Shown here: in pieces, positions 29,689 to 37,114 of the stretch
Position numbering within the stretch: position 1 is the first letter of the stretch
Layout: the number at the start of each line of letters is the position of its first letter
Origin: a virus
Direction: 5' to 3' (one strand)
IMG/VR virus record: IMGVR_UViG_3300021957_000053
Location: 1 to 52,317 of that record
Length of the DNA: 52,317 nt
The notes under the pieces: model-generated
Seen by the model: only the letters and a program-made list of their open reading frames with translations
What the model was told of the DNA's origin: nothing
The model's database searches: none
Made by a program: the position numbers and the translations under genes

Positions 29689-30198
29689 ATGAAAAAAAAC
29701 TTTGACAAATGTTTATCAATGCTACTACATCATGAAGGTGGGTTTGTAAATCACCCTAAAGATCCGGGTGGTATGACTAACCTTGGTGTTACTAAGGCTG
29801 TCTACGATAAGTGGATTGGTCGTGAGTCTACTGAACAAGAGATGCGTGACTTAACTTTTATAGATGTAGCTCCTATTTATAAAAAGAACTATTGGGATAA
29901 GGTAAGAGGCGATGATCTTCCTAGCGGTGTTGACTGGTGTGCCTTTGACTGGGGAGTTAATTCTGGTTCTGGTCGTCCAGCTAAAGCTATACAACGTGCT
30001 GTGGGAGCAACAGCAGATGGGGCTATTGGTCCTATGACCTTACAAGCTGTTATGAATAAAGAACCTCAAATGATTATTGAAAGTGTTTTTAATCAACGTC
30101 AGAAGTTCTATGAGTCTTTACGTACCTTTGAAACTTTTGGTCGTGGTTGGACTAGACGAAATAAAGAAACACTAGACCAAGCGTTGAGTATGATTTGA
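29689..30198 (+). CDS. Endolysin, GH108 family (N-acetylmuramidase type)
   Basis: 169 residues. LLHHEGGFVNHPKDPGG with Glu16 and TNLGVTKAVYDKW form the GH108 catalytic region. VDWCAFDWGVNSGSGRP and a C-terminal half with GATADGAIGPMTLQAV match the peptidoglycan-binding part usual in the family. It breaks the glycan strands of peptidoglycan at lysis. No signal peptide is seen, so export depends on the holin genes just upstream. The stop overlaps the next ATG (TGATG). Confidence 0.92.
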   Translation: MKKNFDKCLSMLLHHEGGFVNHPKDPGGMTNLGVTKAVYDKWIGRESTEQEMRDLTFIDVAPIYKKNYWDKVRGDDLPSGVDWCAFDWGVNSGSGRPAKAIQRAVGATADGAIGPMTLQAVMNKEPQMIIESVFNQRQKFYESLRTFETFGRGWTRRNKETLDQALSMI

Positions 30199-30491
30199 TG
30201 AGTATACCTGAACGAGTTAAAACTAAGATGAAAGAAGAAGGTCTTAAGGGTGTAAACAAACCTAAGAAAACCCCTAGCCACCCTAAGAAGTCACACTGTG
30301 TTATGGCTAAAGAAGGTGACACCTATAAGTTTATTCGTTTTGGGCAGCAGGGTGTAAGTGGTGCTGGTAAGAATCCTAAGTCTGCAAAAGATAAAGCTCG
30401 TAAGAAAAGTTATTACGCTAGACATAATGCTCAGGACTCTAAGCCTAGCAAATTATCAGCTAGGTATTGGTCACATAAGGTAAAGTGGTAA
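30198..30491 (+). CDS. Conserved small basic phage protein, 97 aa
   Basis: SIPERVKTKMKEEGLKGVNKP, SHPKKSHCVMAKEGDTYKFI, RFGQQGVSGAGKNPKSAKDK and a final SARYWSHKVKW form a pattern I have met as a conserved phage protein beside terminase genes. It is very Lys-rich, so DNA binding is likely, but its role is unknown. It shares the high basic content and the GxxGAGK-type turn with the small proteins at 32.0-32.6 kb. Confidence 0.75.
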   Translation: MSIPERVKTKMKEEGLKGVNKPKKTPSHPKKSHCVMAKEGDTYKFIRFGQQGVSGAGKNPKSAKDKARKKSYYARHNAQDSKPSKLSARYWSHKVKW

Positions 30492-30733
30492 TGACCCTTA
30501 TCTCTCACTTTCCTTTACCCAGTATGCCATTCCAAACTCATGAGAATATTGTTTTTGAGAAGGCAGATAAAGATAGGTCTAGCAGAAATAACGAAGTAGA
30601 AGAGCCTAACAGGATTACCCCTGATACACCAGTAGAAGAGCTTAAGCTGGTTAATCAGATGTATGCCTATAACCCTAACCCAAACAAACTACGTACTCCA
30701 GATGGACAGATCGTAGACTTTATTATAGCTTAA
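30491..30733 (+). CDS. Small late protein, 80 aa
   Basis: ATG 30491 overlaps the upstream stop (TAATG). The protein is polar and Pro/Asn/Glu-rich (LPLPSMPFQTHENIVFEKAD-like start; ITPDTPVEELKLVNQMYAYN). No fold recognised. Confidence 0.6.
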   Translation: MTLISHFPLPSMPFQTHENIVFEKADKDRSSRNNEVEEPNRITPDTPVEELKLVNQMYAYNPNPNKLRTPDGQIVDFIIA

Positions 30734-30744
30734 AGGAAAGTAAT

Positions 30745-30915
30745 ATGAATAACAAAATGAATCCCGGAATGAAAGCACTAAAGAAAAAAGCACCAGCAGT
30801 AGCAGCTAAGATGGGCTATAAGTATGGTGGTATGACTAAGAAAAAATCTGGTTACAACAAAGGTGGTATGGCTAACTGTGGTGCCTCTATGAAAGCTACA
30901 CAAGGAAATAAATAA
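30745..30915 (+). CDS. Small basic protein with KGG motifs, 56 aa
   Basis: AAAGGAAAG lies before ATG 30745. The sequence is MNNKMNPGMKALKKKAP, then KYGGMTKKKSGYNKGGMANCG: basic with repeated Tyr/Asn-Lys-Gly-Gly-Met. The same Gly-Gly motif style recurs in the large virion proteins. Its stop overlaps the next start (TAATG). Confidence 0.65.
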   Translation: MNNKMNPGMKALKKKAPAVAAKMGYKYGGMTKKKSGYNKGGMANCGASMKATQGNK

Positions 30916-31487
30916 TGGCTAGTTATAAAGATTATAAAAGTATTTCTGCTGCTAAAAAAGCAGGGTCTATGTACTATACAGATAAAAATGGAAAGAAAGC
31001 ACTGGCTGTAACTAAAGAGCAGTTAGATTCTTGGAAGAAAAAGAACAAAGGTAAGTTTAAAGGTTCTGCTCTTACTGCTTGGGCTAATGCTAAAGGTAAA
31101 AATCTTACAGATAAAAAACCTCCTGCTACAAAACCTAAAGCAAAACCTTCAACACCCGGTTCAAAACGTCCACCTAAACGACCTTTAGGTGCGCCAACCC
31201 TTAGAGAAAGAAATCCAATTAAAACTGAAACTCTTTTACCGGGATCAGATAAAACACTTGAAGATGTACTTAAGGATAGTGATAAAAAAAGTCCTAGCCG
31301 TGGTCCTTCAAAAAGACCTAGACGTAGCCCTTCCTCATTAACTCCGAATGAAAAGAAGTTACGAGATTGGAAAGCAGGGGAAAAGAATCTTTCCATGAAA
31401 GAACAGGGAAGACTTCGCAAATGGGCTTTACGTAATGATAAATCCGTACCAAAAGATTTATACAGTACTCCAGATAACTACAAATAA
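30915..31487 (+). CDS. Lys/Pro-rich basic protein, 190 aa
   Basis: An N-terminal part (YKSISAAKKAGSMYYTDKNGK, then LTAWANAKGKN) is followed by a long disordered Lys/Pro/Ser/Arg stretch (residues about 65-145) and a helical basic end. A protein this basic may coat or condense DNA in the head, or bind nucleic acid after infection. Coupled by TAATG to the gene before and directly abutting the gene after. Confidence 0.65.
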   Translation: MASYKDYKSISAAKKAGSMYYTDKNGKKALAVTKEQLDSWKKKNKGKFKGSALTAWANAKGKNLTDKKPPATKPKAKPSTPGSKRPPKRPLGAPTLRERNPIKTETLLPGSDKTLEDVLKDSDKKSPSRGPSKRPRRSPSSLTPNEKKLRDWKAGEKNLSMKEQGRLRKWALRNDKSVPKDLYSTPDNYK

Positions 31488-31859
31488 ATGCCTGTTTTAA
31501 ATAGCTCCAAGTTTCATACACAAGGGTACACTATTGCATCTACTTCGGCAGATGCTAGTGCTACCGTTGTGTATACCTGCCCTGCTAACTTTAGTGCTAT
31601 TACTAGGTATCTACACATTAGTAATAGTGCCACCTCTACTAAAAAAGTGTATGTGCAGTTTTACCATGCTGAAGATAATGCGTATCATTACATAGCTAAC
31701 GGACTTAGTATGGCAGGACATTCTGTAGTTAACCTAGTTAATGGTGGATACTTTAACTTACACTCAGGTGATAAGATTATGGTATATGGTGAGACTACAA
31801 ATACTATGGAAGTACTTGTTTCATTAGAAGAGTATTTTGACCCCAACAGAAATGCATAA
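31488..31859 (+). CDS. Small beta-rich structural protein, 123 aa
   Basis: Mostly beta strands with many Ser/Thr/Tyr/Val (YTIASTSADASATVVYTCPA; KKVYVQFYHAEDNAYHYI; GDKIMVYGETTNTMEVLVS). This build is common for head-decoration or fibre-tip proteins. It begins directly after the preceding stop codon without a gap. Function is inferred from composition. Confidence 0.65.
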   Translation: MPVLNSSKFHTQGYTIASTSADASATVVYTCPANFSAITRYLHISNSATSTKKVYVQFYHAEDNAYHYIANGLSMAGHSVVNLVNGGYFNLHSGDKIMVYGETTNTMEVLVSLEEYFDPNRNA

Positions 31860-31864
31860 CGGGG

Positions 31865-31893
31865 TTGCAATCTTATCTATAGTATGTTATAAC
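31865..31893 (+). promoter_or_regulatory. Promoter of the DUF1127 gene
   Basis: TTGCAA, 17 bp, TATAAC, with TGT before the -10 box (extended -10). It lies in the 79-bp gap before the DUF1127 gene and so gives that gene and the terminase genes an extra transcript. Confidence 0.7.
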
Positions 31894-31908
31894 TAAATAT
31901 GTAAAACT

Positions 31909-31932
31909 ACTCCTGCACAAGATAAAAGGAGT
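31909..31932 (+). promoter_or_regulatory. SD-sequestering stem before DUF1127
   Basis: ACTCCT pairs with AGGAGT (6 bp, 12-nt loop), and the right arm contains the AGGAG that serves ATG 31939. When folded, the ribosome site would be closed. Confidence 0.5.
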
Positions 31933-31938
31933 GGTGCT

Positions 31939-32079
31939 ATGTTTAAGAAAATATTTAAAAAGATTCAAGAGAATCAACAACGAAGAGCAGACTATTGGAT
32001 ACTCATGAACTTGAGTGACAAGGAACTGCATGACATGGGAATTAGTCGTGGCGAAATCAGGCAAAAAATCTACAGTTAA
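31939..32079 (+). CDS. DUF1127 protein, 46 aa
   Basis: After a basic N-terminus (MFKKIFKKIQENQQRRADYW) comes the DUF1127 core ILMNLSDKELHDMGISRGEI. The family consists of tiny Arg-rich proteins abundant in Alphaproteobacteria. Studied members in Agrobacterium and Rhodobacter affect phosphate/carbon physiology and RNA turnover, and one binds RNA. A phage copy could redirect host RNA handling. It has its own promoter and an SD-hiding stem, unusual for a gene inside the late operon, and its 3' end overlaps the next gene by 32 bp. Confidence 0.75.
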   Translation: MFKKIFKKIQENQQRRADYWILMNLSDKELHDMGISRGEIRQKIYS

Positions 32080-32233
32080 TGCAGCGGGTAATTATACTAA
32101 GCCTAGTATGCGTAAGCGCCTTGTTGCTTCCGTTAAAGCTGGAGGGAAAGGTGGAGCACCCGGACAATGGAGCGCCCGGAAAGCTCAAATGGTTGCAAAA
32201 CAATACAAGGCAAAAGGTGGAGGGTATAAGTAG
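32048..32233 (+). CDS. Conserved small basic phage protein, 61 aa (GTG start)
   Basis: GTG 32048 gives AKSGKKSTVNAAGNYTKPSM, then KAGGKGGAPGQWSARKAQMV and a final YKAKGGGYK, a strongly conserved short sequence in marine and other environmental podoviruses. It overlaps DUF1127 by 32 bp and the next GTG gene by 1 bp (TAGTG). Its role is unknown; the high charge suggests nucleic-acid binding. Confidence 0.75.
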   Translation: MAKSGKKSTVNAAGNYTKPSMRKRLVASVKAGGKGGAPGQWSARKAQMVAKQYKAKGGGYK

Positions 32234-32385
32234 TGAAGGTAGATGCACCTAAAGGCTATCATTGGATGAAGCAAAAAGATGGTAGTTTAAAACTAATGAA
32301 ACATAAAGATAAGTTTGTACCTCATAAGGGTGCATCTCTCACTGCTAACTTTGCTGTACAAAAGAAACACGATGCCAAAAAGTAA
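32233..32385 (+). CDS. Small basic protein, 50 aa (GTG start)
   Basis: GTG 32233 overlaps the previous stop. The protein reads KVDAPKGYHWMKQKDGSLKL, MKHKDKFVPHKGASLTANFA, then basic, a pattern I know as a small conserved phage protein. It overlaps the following gene by 14 bp. Function unknown. Confidence 0.7.
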   Translation: MKVDAPKGYHWMKQKDGSLKLMKHKDKFVPHKGASLTANFAVQKKHDAKK

Positions 32386-32632
32386 AAGTCAAAAAAGTTT
32401 AACAGCTTGGACTAAGCAGAAATGGAGAACCAAAAGTGGTAAACCATCAACGCAAGGTTCAAAGGCTACAGGCGAAAGGTATCTACCTGAGAAGGCTATT
32501 AAGTCTCTTAGTTCTTCTGAGTATGCCGCTACAACACGAGCAAAACGAAAAGGCACTAAGGCGGGTAAGCAGTTTGTGGCTCAACCTAAGAAAGTTAGAG
32601 CCAAAGTAAAACCGCATAGGAAAATCACATGA
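32372..32632 (+). CDS. Conserved basic protein, DUF5872-like, 86 aa
   Basis: SLTAWTKQKWRTKSGKPSTQ, then GERYLPEKAIKSLSSSEYAATTRAKRKG (two parts of one stretch) and FVAQPKKVRAKVK fit a family widespread in phages and environmental genomes that I recall as DUF5872. The name is moderately sure; the function is not known. ATG 32372 lies inside the end of the preceding gene, and the stop overlaps the terminase small subunit start (ATGA). Confidence 0.7.
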   Translation: MPKSKSQKSLTAWTKQKWRTKSGKPSTQGSKATGERYLPEKAIKSLSSSEYAATTRAKRKGTKAGKQFVAQPKKVRAKVKPHRKIT

Positions 32633-32997
32633 GCCGTAATCTAACGGAAAAACAACAGAAGTTTCTTGATGTTCTATTTGAAGAAGCTCAAGGTAATTTA
32701 TCTCAAGCAAGAAAGATGGCTGGATATGCTGATACTGTCGCAACTTCAGCTATTGTAAATTCTTTACAAGATGAGATTGCAGAAAGAACTAAAAAGTTTA
32801 TTTCTTCTACTGCAGTTAAAGCTGCTTACTCTATGAAACAAATTATGGATAGCCCAACTGACTTGGGTAACAAAGAAAAAATGGCAGCAGCAAAAGATGT
32901 ATTAGATCGTAGTGGATTTAAAGCTTCAGATAAAGTAGAAGTATCTGCGTCTAACCCTTTATTTATTTTACCACCTAAAAATGAAGAAGATTTATAA
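32629..32997 (+). CDS. Terminase small subunit (probable)
   Basis: 122 residues. LTEKQQKFLDVLFEEAQGNL, then ARKMAGYADTVAT and a helical region ending AAAKDVLDRSGFKASDKVEV match phage small terminases: an N-terminal helix-turn-helix for recognising packaging sites, then an oligomerisation helix. Two genes before the large terminase, as usual. It overlaps the following gene by 17 bp. Confidence 0.75.
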   Translation: MSRNLTEKQQKFLDVLFEEAQGNLSQARKMAGYADTVATSAIVNSLQDEIAERTKKFISSTAVKAAYSMKQIMDSPTDLGNKEKMAAAKDVLDRSGFKASDKVEVSASNPLFILPPKNEEDL

Positions 32998-33397
32998 GAC
33001 TTGGAAGTTACCTGCACCAAAGCAGGGAGAAGAGTTTGAATGGAGAAAAGTTGTACGAGTAGGCAGATTAGTTCCATTTGGCTATAGACAAGACCCTGAT
33101 GACTGTGATATACTATTACCTATCCCAAAAGAATTAGATCTTTTAGAGGAAGCTAAAAAGTACCTAAAGCAGTATAGTTATAGAGATGTAGCCGCTTGGT
33201 TAAGTGAGCAATCGGATCGGTACATATCTCACGTAGGGTTAATGAAAAGAGTTAAAAGTGAACAAAAGCGTAAGAGAGAAGCTGCAAACCAACGCTACCT
33301 CGCTGAAAAGTACAAAGCGGCCCTCGAAAAAGCGGAAAAGCTCGAAGCCGAAAGACTCGGTGGTAAAGGTATCAAGTCCAACTCAGCTACAATATGA
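32981..33397 (+). CDS. Helix-turn-helix-type protein next to terminase, 138 aa
   Basis: The N-terminal half is beta-rich with KTWKLPAPKQGEEFEWRKVV. Residues about 62-92 (YLKQYSYRDVAAWLSEQSDRYI-type text) look like a resolvase-style helix-turn-helix, followed by a long charged helix (KRVKSEQKRKREAANQRYLA). It may take part in DNA recognition for packaging. Its last 140 bp overlap the longest possible large-terminase frame. Confidence 0.65.
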   Translation: MKKIYKTWKLPAPKQGEEFEWRKVVRVGRLVPFGYRQDPDDCDILLPIPKELDLLEEAKKYLKQYSYRDVAAWLSEQSDRYISHVGLMKRVKSEQKRKREAANQRYLAEKYKAALEKAEKLEAERLGGKGIKSNSATI

Positions 33398-34802
33398 AGA
33401 AGAATTTAATACTAATGAAGTTATTTTTGAACCTAACCCCGGTCCACAAACAGAATTTTTAGCTTCTACTGAACAAGAAGTATTATATGGGGGTTCAGCA
33501 GGTGGTGGTAAATCATACAGTTTAGTTGCTGACCCTGTACGTTATTTAAATAATCCTAATGCTAGAATGCTTTTAGTACGTAGGAGCACTGAAGAACTAA
33601 GAGAGCTTATTTCTGTATCTAAACAATTATACCCTAAAGCAATTCCCGGTATTAAGTTTATGGAAAGAGATAAGACTTGGGTAGCCCCTAGTGGTGCAAC
33701 TCTTTGGATGTCTTACCTAGACCGTGACGATGATGTTATGAGATATCAGGGTCAAGCATTTAATTGGATAGGTTTTGACGAACTTACACAGTGGCCTACA
33801 CCTTACCCTTGGAACTACATGAGGTCACGACTTAGGACAACAAGAGCTAGTGGACTACCCTTATATATGAGGGCAACTAGTAACCCCGGAGGTCCGGGAC
33901 ATCAATGGGTTAAAAAAATATTTATTGACCCTAATACTCCTAACGAATCATTTTGGGCTACGGATGCAGATAGTGGAGAAACAATTTGCTGGCCTAAAGG
34001 ACATAGCAGAGAAGGTGAGCCACTATTTAAACGTAGGTTTATACCTGCTACCTTATTCGATAATCCTTACCTAGCAGAAGATGGTATGTATGAGGCTAAT
34101 CTTCTGTCGTTACCTGAGCATCAGCGTAGGCAACTACTAGAAGGTGACTGGGATATTAATGAGGGGGCGGCATTCCCTGAGTTTAATAGGCGTATACATG
34201 TAGTAGAGCCTTTTGATATACCTAGTGGTTGGGCAAAGTTTAGGGCTTGCGACTATGGTTATGGTTCTCATACAGGGGTTGTATGGATTGCTGTTAGTCC
34301 ATCAGAACAATTAATAGTATATAGAGAACTATATGTAAGTAAAGTTATTGCATCTGATCTTGCGGATATGATACTTGAAATAGAAGATGAAGAAAAGATT
34401 CGCTATGGTGTTTTGGATAGTTCTTTATGGCATAAGCGTGGTGATACTGGGCCATCATTGGCTGAACAAATGATTATGAAAGGTTGCAGGTGGCGTCCTG
34501 CAGATAGATCTAAAGGTTCTCGTGTTGCTGGTAAAAATGAAATACATAGAAGACTTCAAGTTGATGAGTTTACTGAAGAACCAAGATTGGTATTTTTTAG
34601 TAACTGTACTAATACCATATCTCAATTACCTGCACTACCTCTTGATAAAAATAACCCAGAAGATGTAGATACAAATGCAGAAGATCATCTATACGATGCA
34701 CTTAGATATGGTGTTATGACAAGACCACGTAGTAGTTTATTTGATTACAATCCAGCTAGTAACACTGGCTTTCAGATTAGTGATCCAACTTTTGGATATT
34801 AA
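33258..34802 (+). CDS. terL: Terminase large subunit
   Basis: 514 residues if started at ATG 33258. Packaging motor and DNA-cutting enzyme. ATPase: Walker A GGSAGGGKS (Lys85), Walker B WIGFDE (Asp174, Glu175). Nuclease: Asp332 in ACDYGYG, Asp387 in GVLDSS, and DHLYDALRYG (Asp476, Asp480). The first about 34 residues are Lys/Ser-rich and overlap the upstream gene in another frame, so the real start may be GTG 33360 (no ATG exists between 33258 and the ATPase core). The portal gene follows 9 bp later. Confidence 0.95.
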   Translation: MNKSVREKLQTNATSLKSTKRPSKKRKSSKPKDSVVKVSSPTQLQYEEEFNTNEVIFEPNPGPQTEFLASTEQEVLYGGSAGGGKSYSLVADPVRYLNNPNARMLLVRRSTEELRELISVSKQLYPKAIPGIKFMERDKTWVAPSGATLWMSYLDRDDDVMRYQGQAFNWIGFDELTQWPTPYPWNYMRSRLRTTRASGLPLYMRATSNPGGPGHQWVKKIFIDPNTPNESFWATDADSGETICWPKGHSREGEPLFKRRFIPATLFDNPYLAEDGMYEANLLSLPEHQRRQLLEGDWDINEGAAFPEFNRRIHVVEPFDIPSGWAKFRACDYGYGSHTGVVWIAVSPSEQLIVYRELYVSKVIASDLADMILEIEDEEKIRYGVLDSSLWHKRGDTGPSLAEQMIMKGCRWRPADRSKGSRVAGKNEIHRRLQVDEFTEEPRLVFFSNCTNTISQLPALPLDKNNPEDVDTNAEDHLYDALRYGVMTRPRSSLFDYNPASNTGFQISDPTFGY

Positions 34803-34811
34803 GGAAATATA

Positions 34812-36923
34812 ATGGAAGAAGAGTTTGAAGAAACAATAGATCTTGAAAGTTCTACTGCAATAGAAGATTCCAAAGAAAAAGATTATGATGATCCTTCTTC
34901 TGGAACTATTCTTAACTTTGTAAGAGAAAAATATTCAAAAGCATCTAATGCACGAGAGACAGAAGAAACTCGTTGGATACAAGCTTACAGAAATTATCGT
35001 GGTATCTATGGATCTGATGTACAATTTACTTCCACAGAAAAATCCAGAGTTTTTGTTAAAGTAACTAAAACAAAAGTACTTGCTGCCTATGGGCAAATTG
35101 TAGAGGTATTGTTTGGTAATAATAAATTTCCTATTACTGTTGATCCAACAACTTTACCAGAAGGTATTGCAGAGTCTGTTCACTTTGATCAAAATCCTGA
35201 AGCACAAAAAGCTGAAGCAAAAATAGAATTAGAACCGGGAGAGACCGCAAGATCTTTAAGGGATCGTATCGGAGGTTTAAAAAATAAACTAGCTTCAGTA
35301 GAAGATAAATTAAAAGAAGGTGCTGGTACAACTCCAAGTCAAATTACTTTTCATCCTGCAATGGTTGCAGCTAAAAAAATGGAAAAGAAAATACATGATC
35401 AACTAGAGGAATCTAATGCTAATAAACAACTTCGTGTAGCAGCATTTGAATGTGCTTTATTTGGTACTGGTATTATGAAAGGCCCATTTGCTGTAGATAA
35501 AGAGTATGCTAATTGGTCTGAGGATGGTGAGTATGCACCAACTATAAAGACAATACCTCAAACTTCTTCTGTATCTATTTGGAATTTTTATCCTGATCCT
35601 GATGCATCTAATATGGATGAAGCTGAGTATGTTGTTGAAAGACATAAAATGTCTCGTTCACAATTACGCTCTTTAAAGAAACGTCCTTTCTTTCGCTCAA
35701 ACAGTATTGACACTTCTATTTCTTTAGGTGAGTCTTATACTAAAGAGTGGTGGGAACAAGTAATGGAAGATGATGCTCAAGAGTCAAGAGCAGAACGTTT
35801 TGAAGTTTTAGAGTTTTGGGGTAATGTAGATACAGAAATTCTTGAGGGTCATGATATTGATATTCCAAGTGAGTTAAAAGACACTGATCAATTAAATGTA
35901 AATATTTGGGTTTGTAATGGTCAAGTACTTAGATTAGTTATGAACCCATTTACACCAACACTTATTCCATACTATGCTGTACCATATGAGGTAAGTCCTT
36001 ATAGTTTATTTGGTGTAGGTATTGCAGAGAATATGGATGATACACAAACTCTTATGAATGGTTTTATGCGTATGGCAGTAGATAATGCTGCTTTATCGGG
36101 TAATATGTTAATTGAAGTTGATGAAACTAACTTAGTACCGGGGCAGGACTTGTCTGTGTACCCCGGAAAAGTGTTCCGTAGACAAGGCGGTGCACCCGGA
36201 CAAGCCATTTTTGGTACTAAGTTTCCTAACGTATCTAACGAAAACATGCAAATGTTTGATAAAGCAAGGATATTAGCAGATGAGTCAACTGGATTTCCAT
36301 CTTTCGCACATGGTCAAACAGGGGTCAGTGGTGTTGGTCGTACTGCTTCTGGTATTAGTATGCTTATGTCTGCTGCCAACGGAAGCATTAGGAACGTTGT
36401 AAAGAATGTAGACGACTATTTACTCGGTCCTATAGCTAAAGCATTTTTTAATTTTAACATGCAGTTTAATTACGATGAAGAAATTAAAGGTGATTTAGAA
36501 GTAAAAGCTCGTGGCACTGAAAGTCTAATGGCTAATGAAGTACGTAGTCAAAGACTGATGCAATTCCTTGGTGTAGTGCAGAATCCTGTACTTGCTCCAT
36601 TTGCTAAGATGGACTATATCATACGTGAGATTGCTAAGTCTATGGATCTTGATCCTGATAAACTTACTAACTCTATGTCTGATGCTGCTGTTCAAGCTGA
36701 GATACTTAAAAAGTTTCAAGAGCAAAATCCACCTCCAGCACCACCTGAGGGTCAAGGCCCACCAACCCCACCGCAACCGGGAGCTAGTCCACAGGGACCA
36801 CCTGCGGGTGCTCAGGCTCAGGATACGTCAGGAGCAGGGGGAGGTACTATAGGAACTGGTACAGCCCCCCAGCCGGGAGAACAGGGCTTCTCAGGTAATA
36901 CTGGTGGGGCACCTGTACAGTGA
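34812..36923 (+). CDS. Portal protein
   Basis: 703 residues. Position after terL and the text WNFYPDPDASNMDEAEYVVE, SPYSLFGVGIAENMDDTQTL and GVGRTASGISMLMSAANGSI fit P22-like portals of podoviruses; the portal forms the ring through which DNA enters and leaves the head. The N-terminus is acidic. The last 75 residues are Pro/Gly/Gln-rich and probably disordered (PPPAPPEGQGPPTPPQPG), an extension not needed for the portal fold. The stop overlaps the next GTG start. Confidence 0.9.
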   Translation: MEEEFEETIDLESSTAIEDSKEKDYDDPSSGTILNFVREKYSKASNARETEETRWIQAYRNYRGIYGSDVQFTSTEKSRVFVKVTKTKVLAAYGQIVEVLFGNNKFPITVDPTTLPEGIAESVHFDQNPEAQKAEAKIELEPGETARSLRDRIGGLKNKLASVEDKLKEGAGTTPSQITFHPAMVAAKKMEKKIHDQLEESNANKQLRVAAFECALFGTGIMKGPFAVDKEYANWSEDGEYAPTIKTIPQTSSVSIWNFYPDPDASNMDEAEYVVERHKMSRSQLRSLKKRPFFRSNSIDTSISLGESYTKEWWEQVMEDDAQESRAERFEVLEFWGNVDTEILEGHDIDIPSELKDTDQLNVNIWVCNGQVLRLVMNPFTPTLIPYYAVPYEVSPYSLFGVGIAENMDDTQTLMNGFMRMAVDNAALSGNMLIEVDETNLVPGQDLSVYPGKVFRRQGGAPGQAIFGTKFPNVSNENMQMFDKARILADESTGFPSFAHGQTGVSGVGRTASGISMLMSAANGSIRNVVKNVDDYLLGPIAKAFFNFNMQFNYDEEIKGDLEVKARGTESLMANEVRSQRLMQFLGVVQNPVLAPFAKMDYIIREIAKSMDLDPDKLTNSMSDAAVQAEILKKFQEQNPPPAPPEGQGPPTPPQPGASPQGPPAGAQAQDTSGAGGGTIGTGTAPQPGEQGFSGNTGGAPVQ

Positions 36924-37114
36924 GCCAATTAAAGCTAGTCGTAAATAACAAACCTCAGTGGGATGCAATGCTGGAAGAAATTGACTTTCGCATTGCATTT
37001 ATACATAAACAAATGGAACAATACGATGACCCTGCAGAAATCTACAGGTTTCAAGGGGAGATTCGTGCATTAAGATCTTTAACTAAACTTAGGGATAAAG
37101 TTAATAATGGCTAG
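36920..37114 (+). CDS. Small conserved protein after portal, 64 aa (GTG start)
   Basis: GTG 36920 overlaps the portal stop (GTGA). Two helices (KPQWDAMLEEIDFRIAFIHKQM; PAEIYRFQGEIRALRSL) form a short coiled-coil type protein that commonly follows portal genes in this kind of phage. It overlaps the next gene by 8 bp. Role unknown; a head or adaptor accessory is plausible. Confidence 0.7.
   Translation: MSQLKLVVNNKPQWDAMLEEIDFRIAFIHKQMEQYDDPAEIYRFQGEIRALRSLTKLRDKVNNG

Noticed and set aside
30974-31420. 148-aa - strand frame opposite the Lys/Pro-rich protein
   Set aside because: Mirror of a low-complexity basic gene; no ribosome site, and surrounded by + strand late genes.
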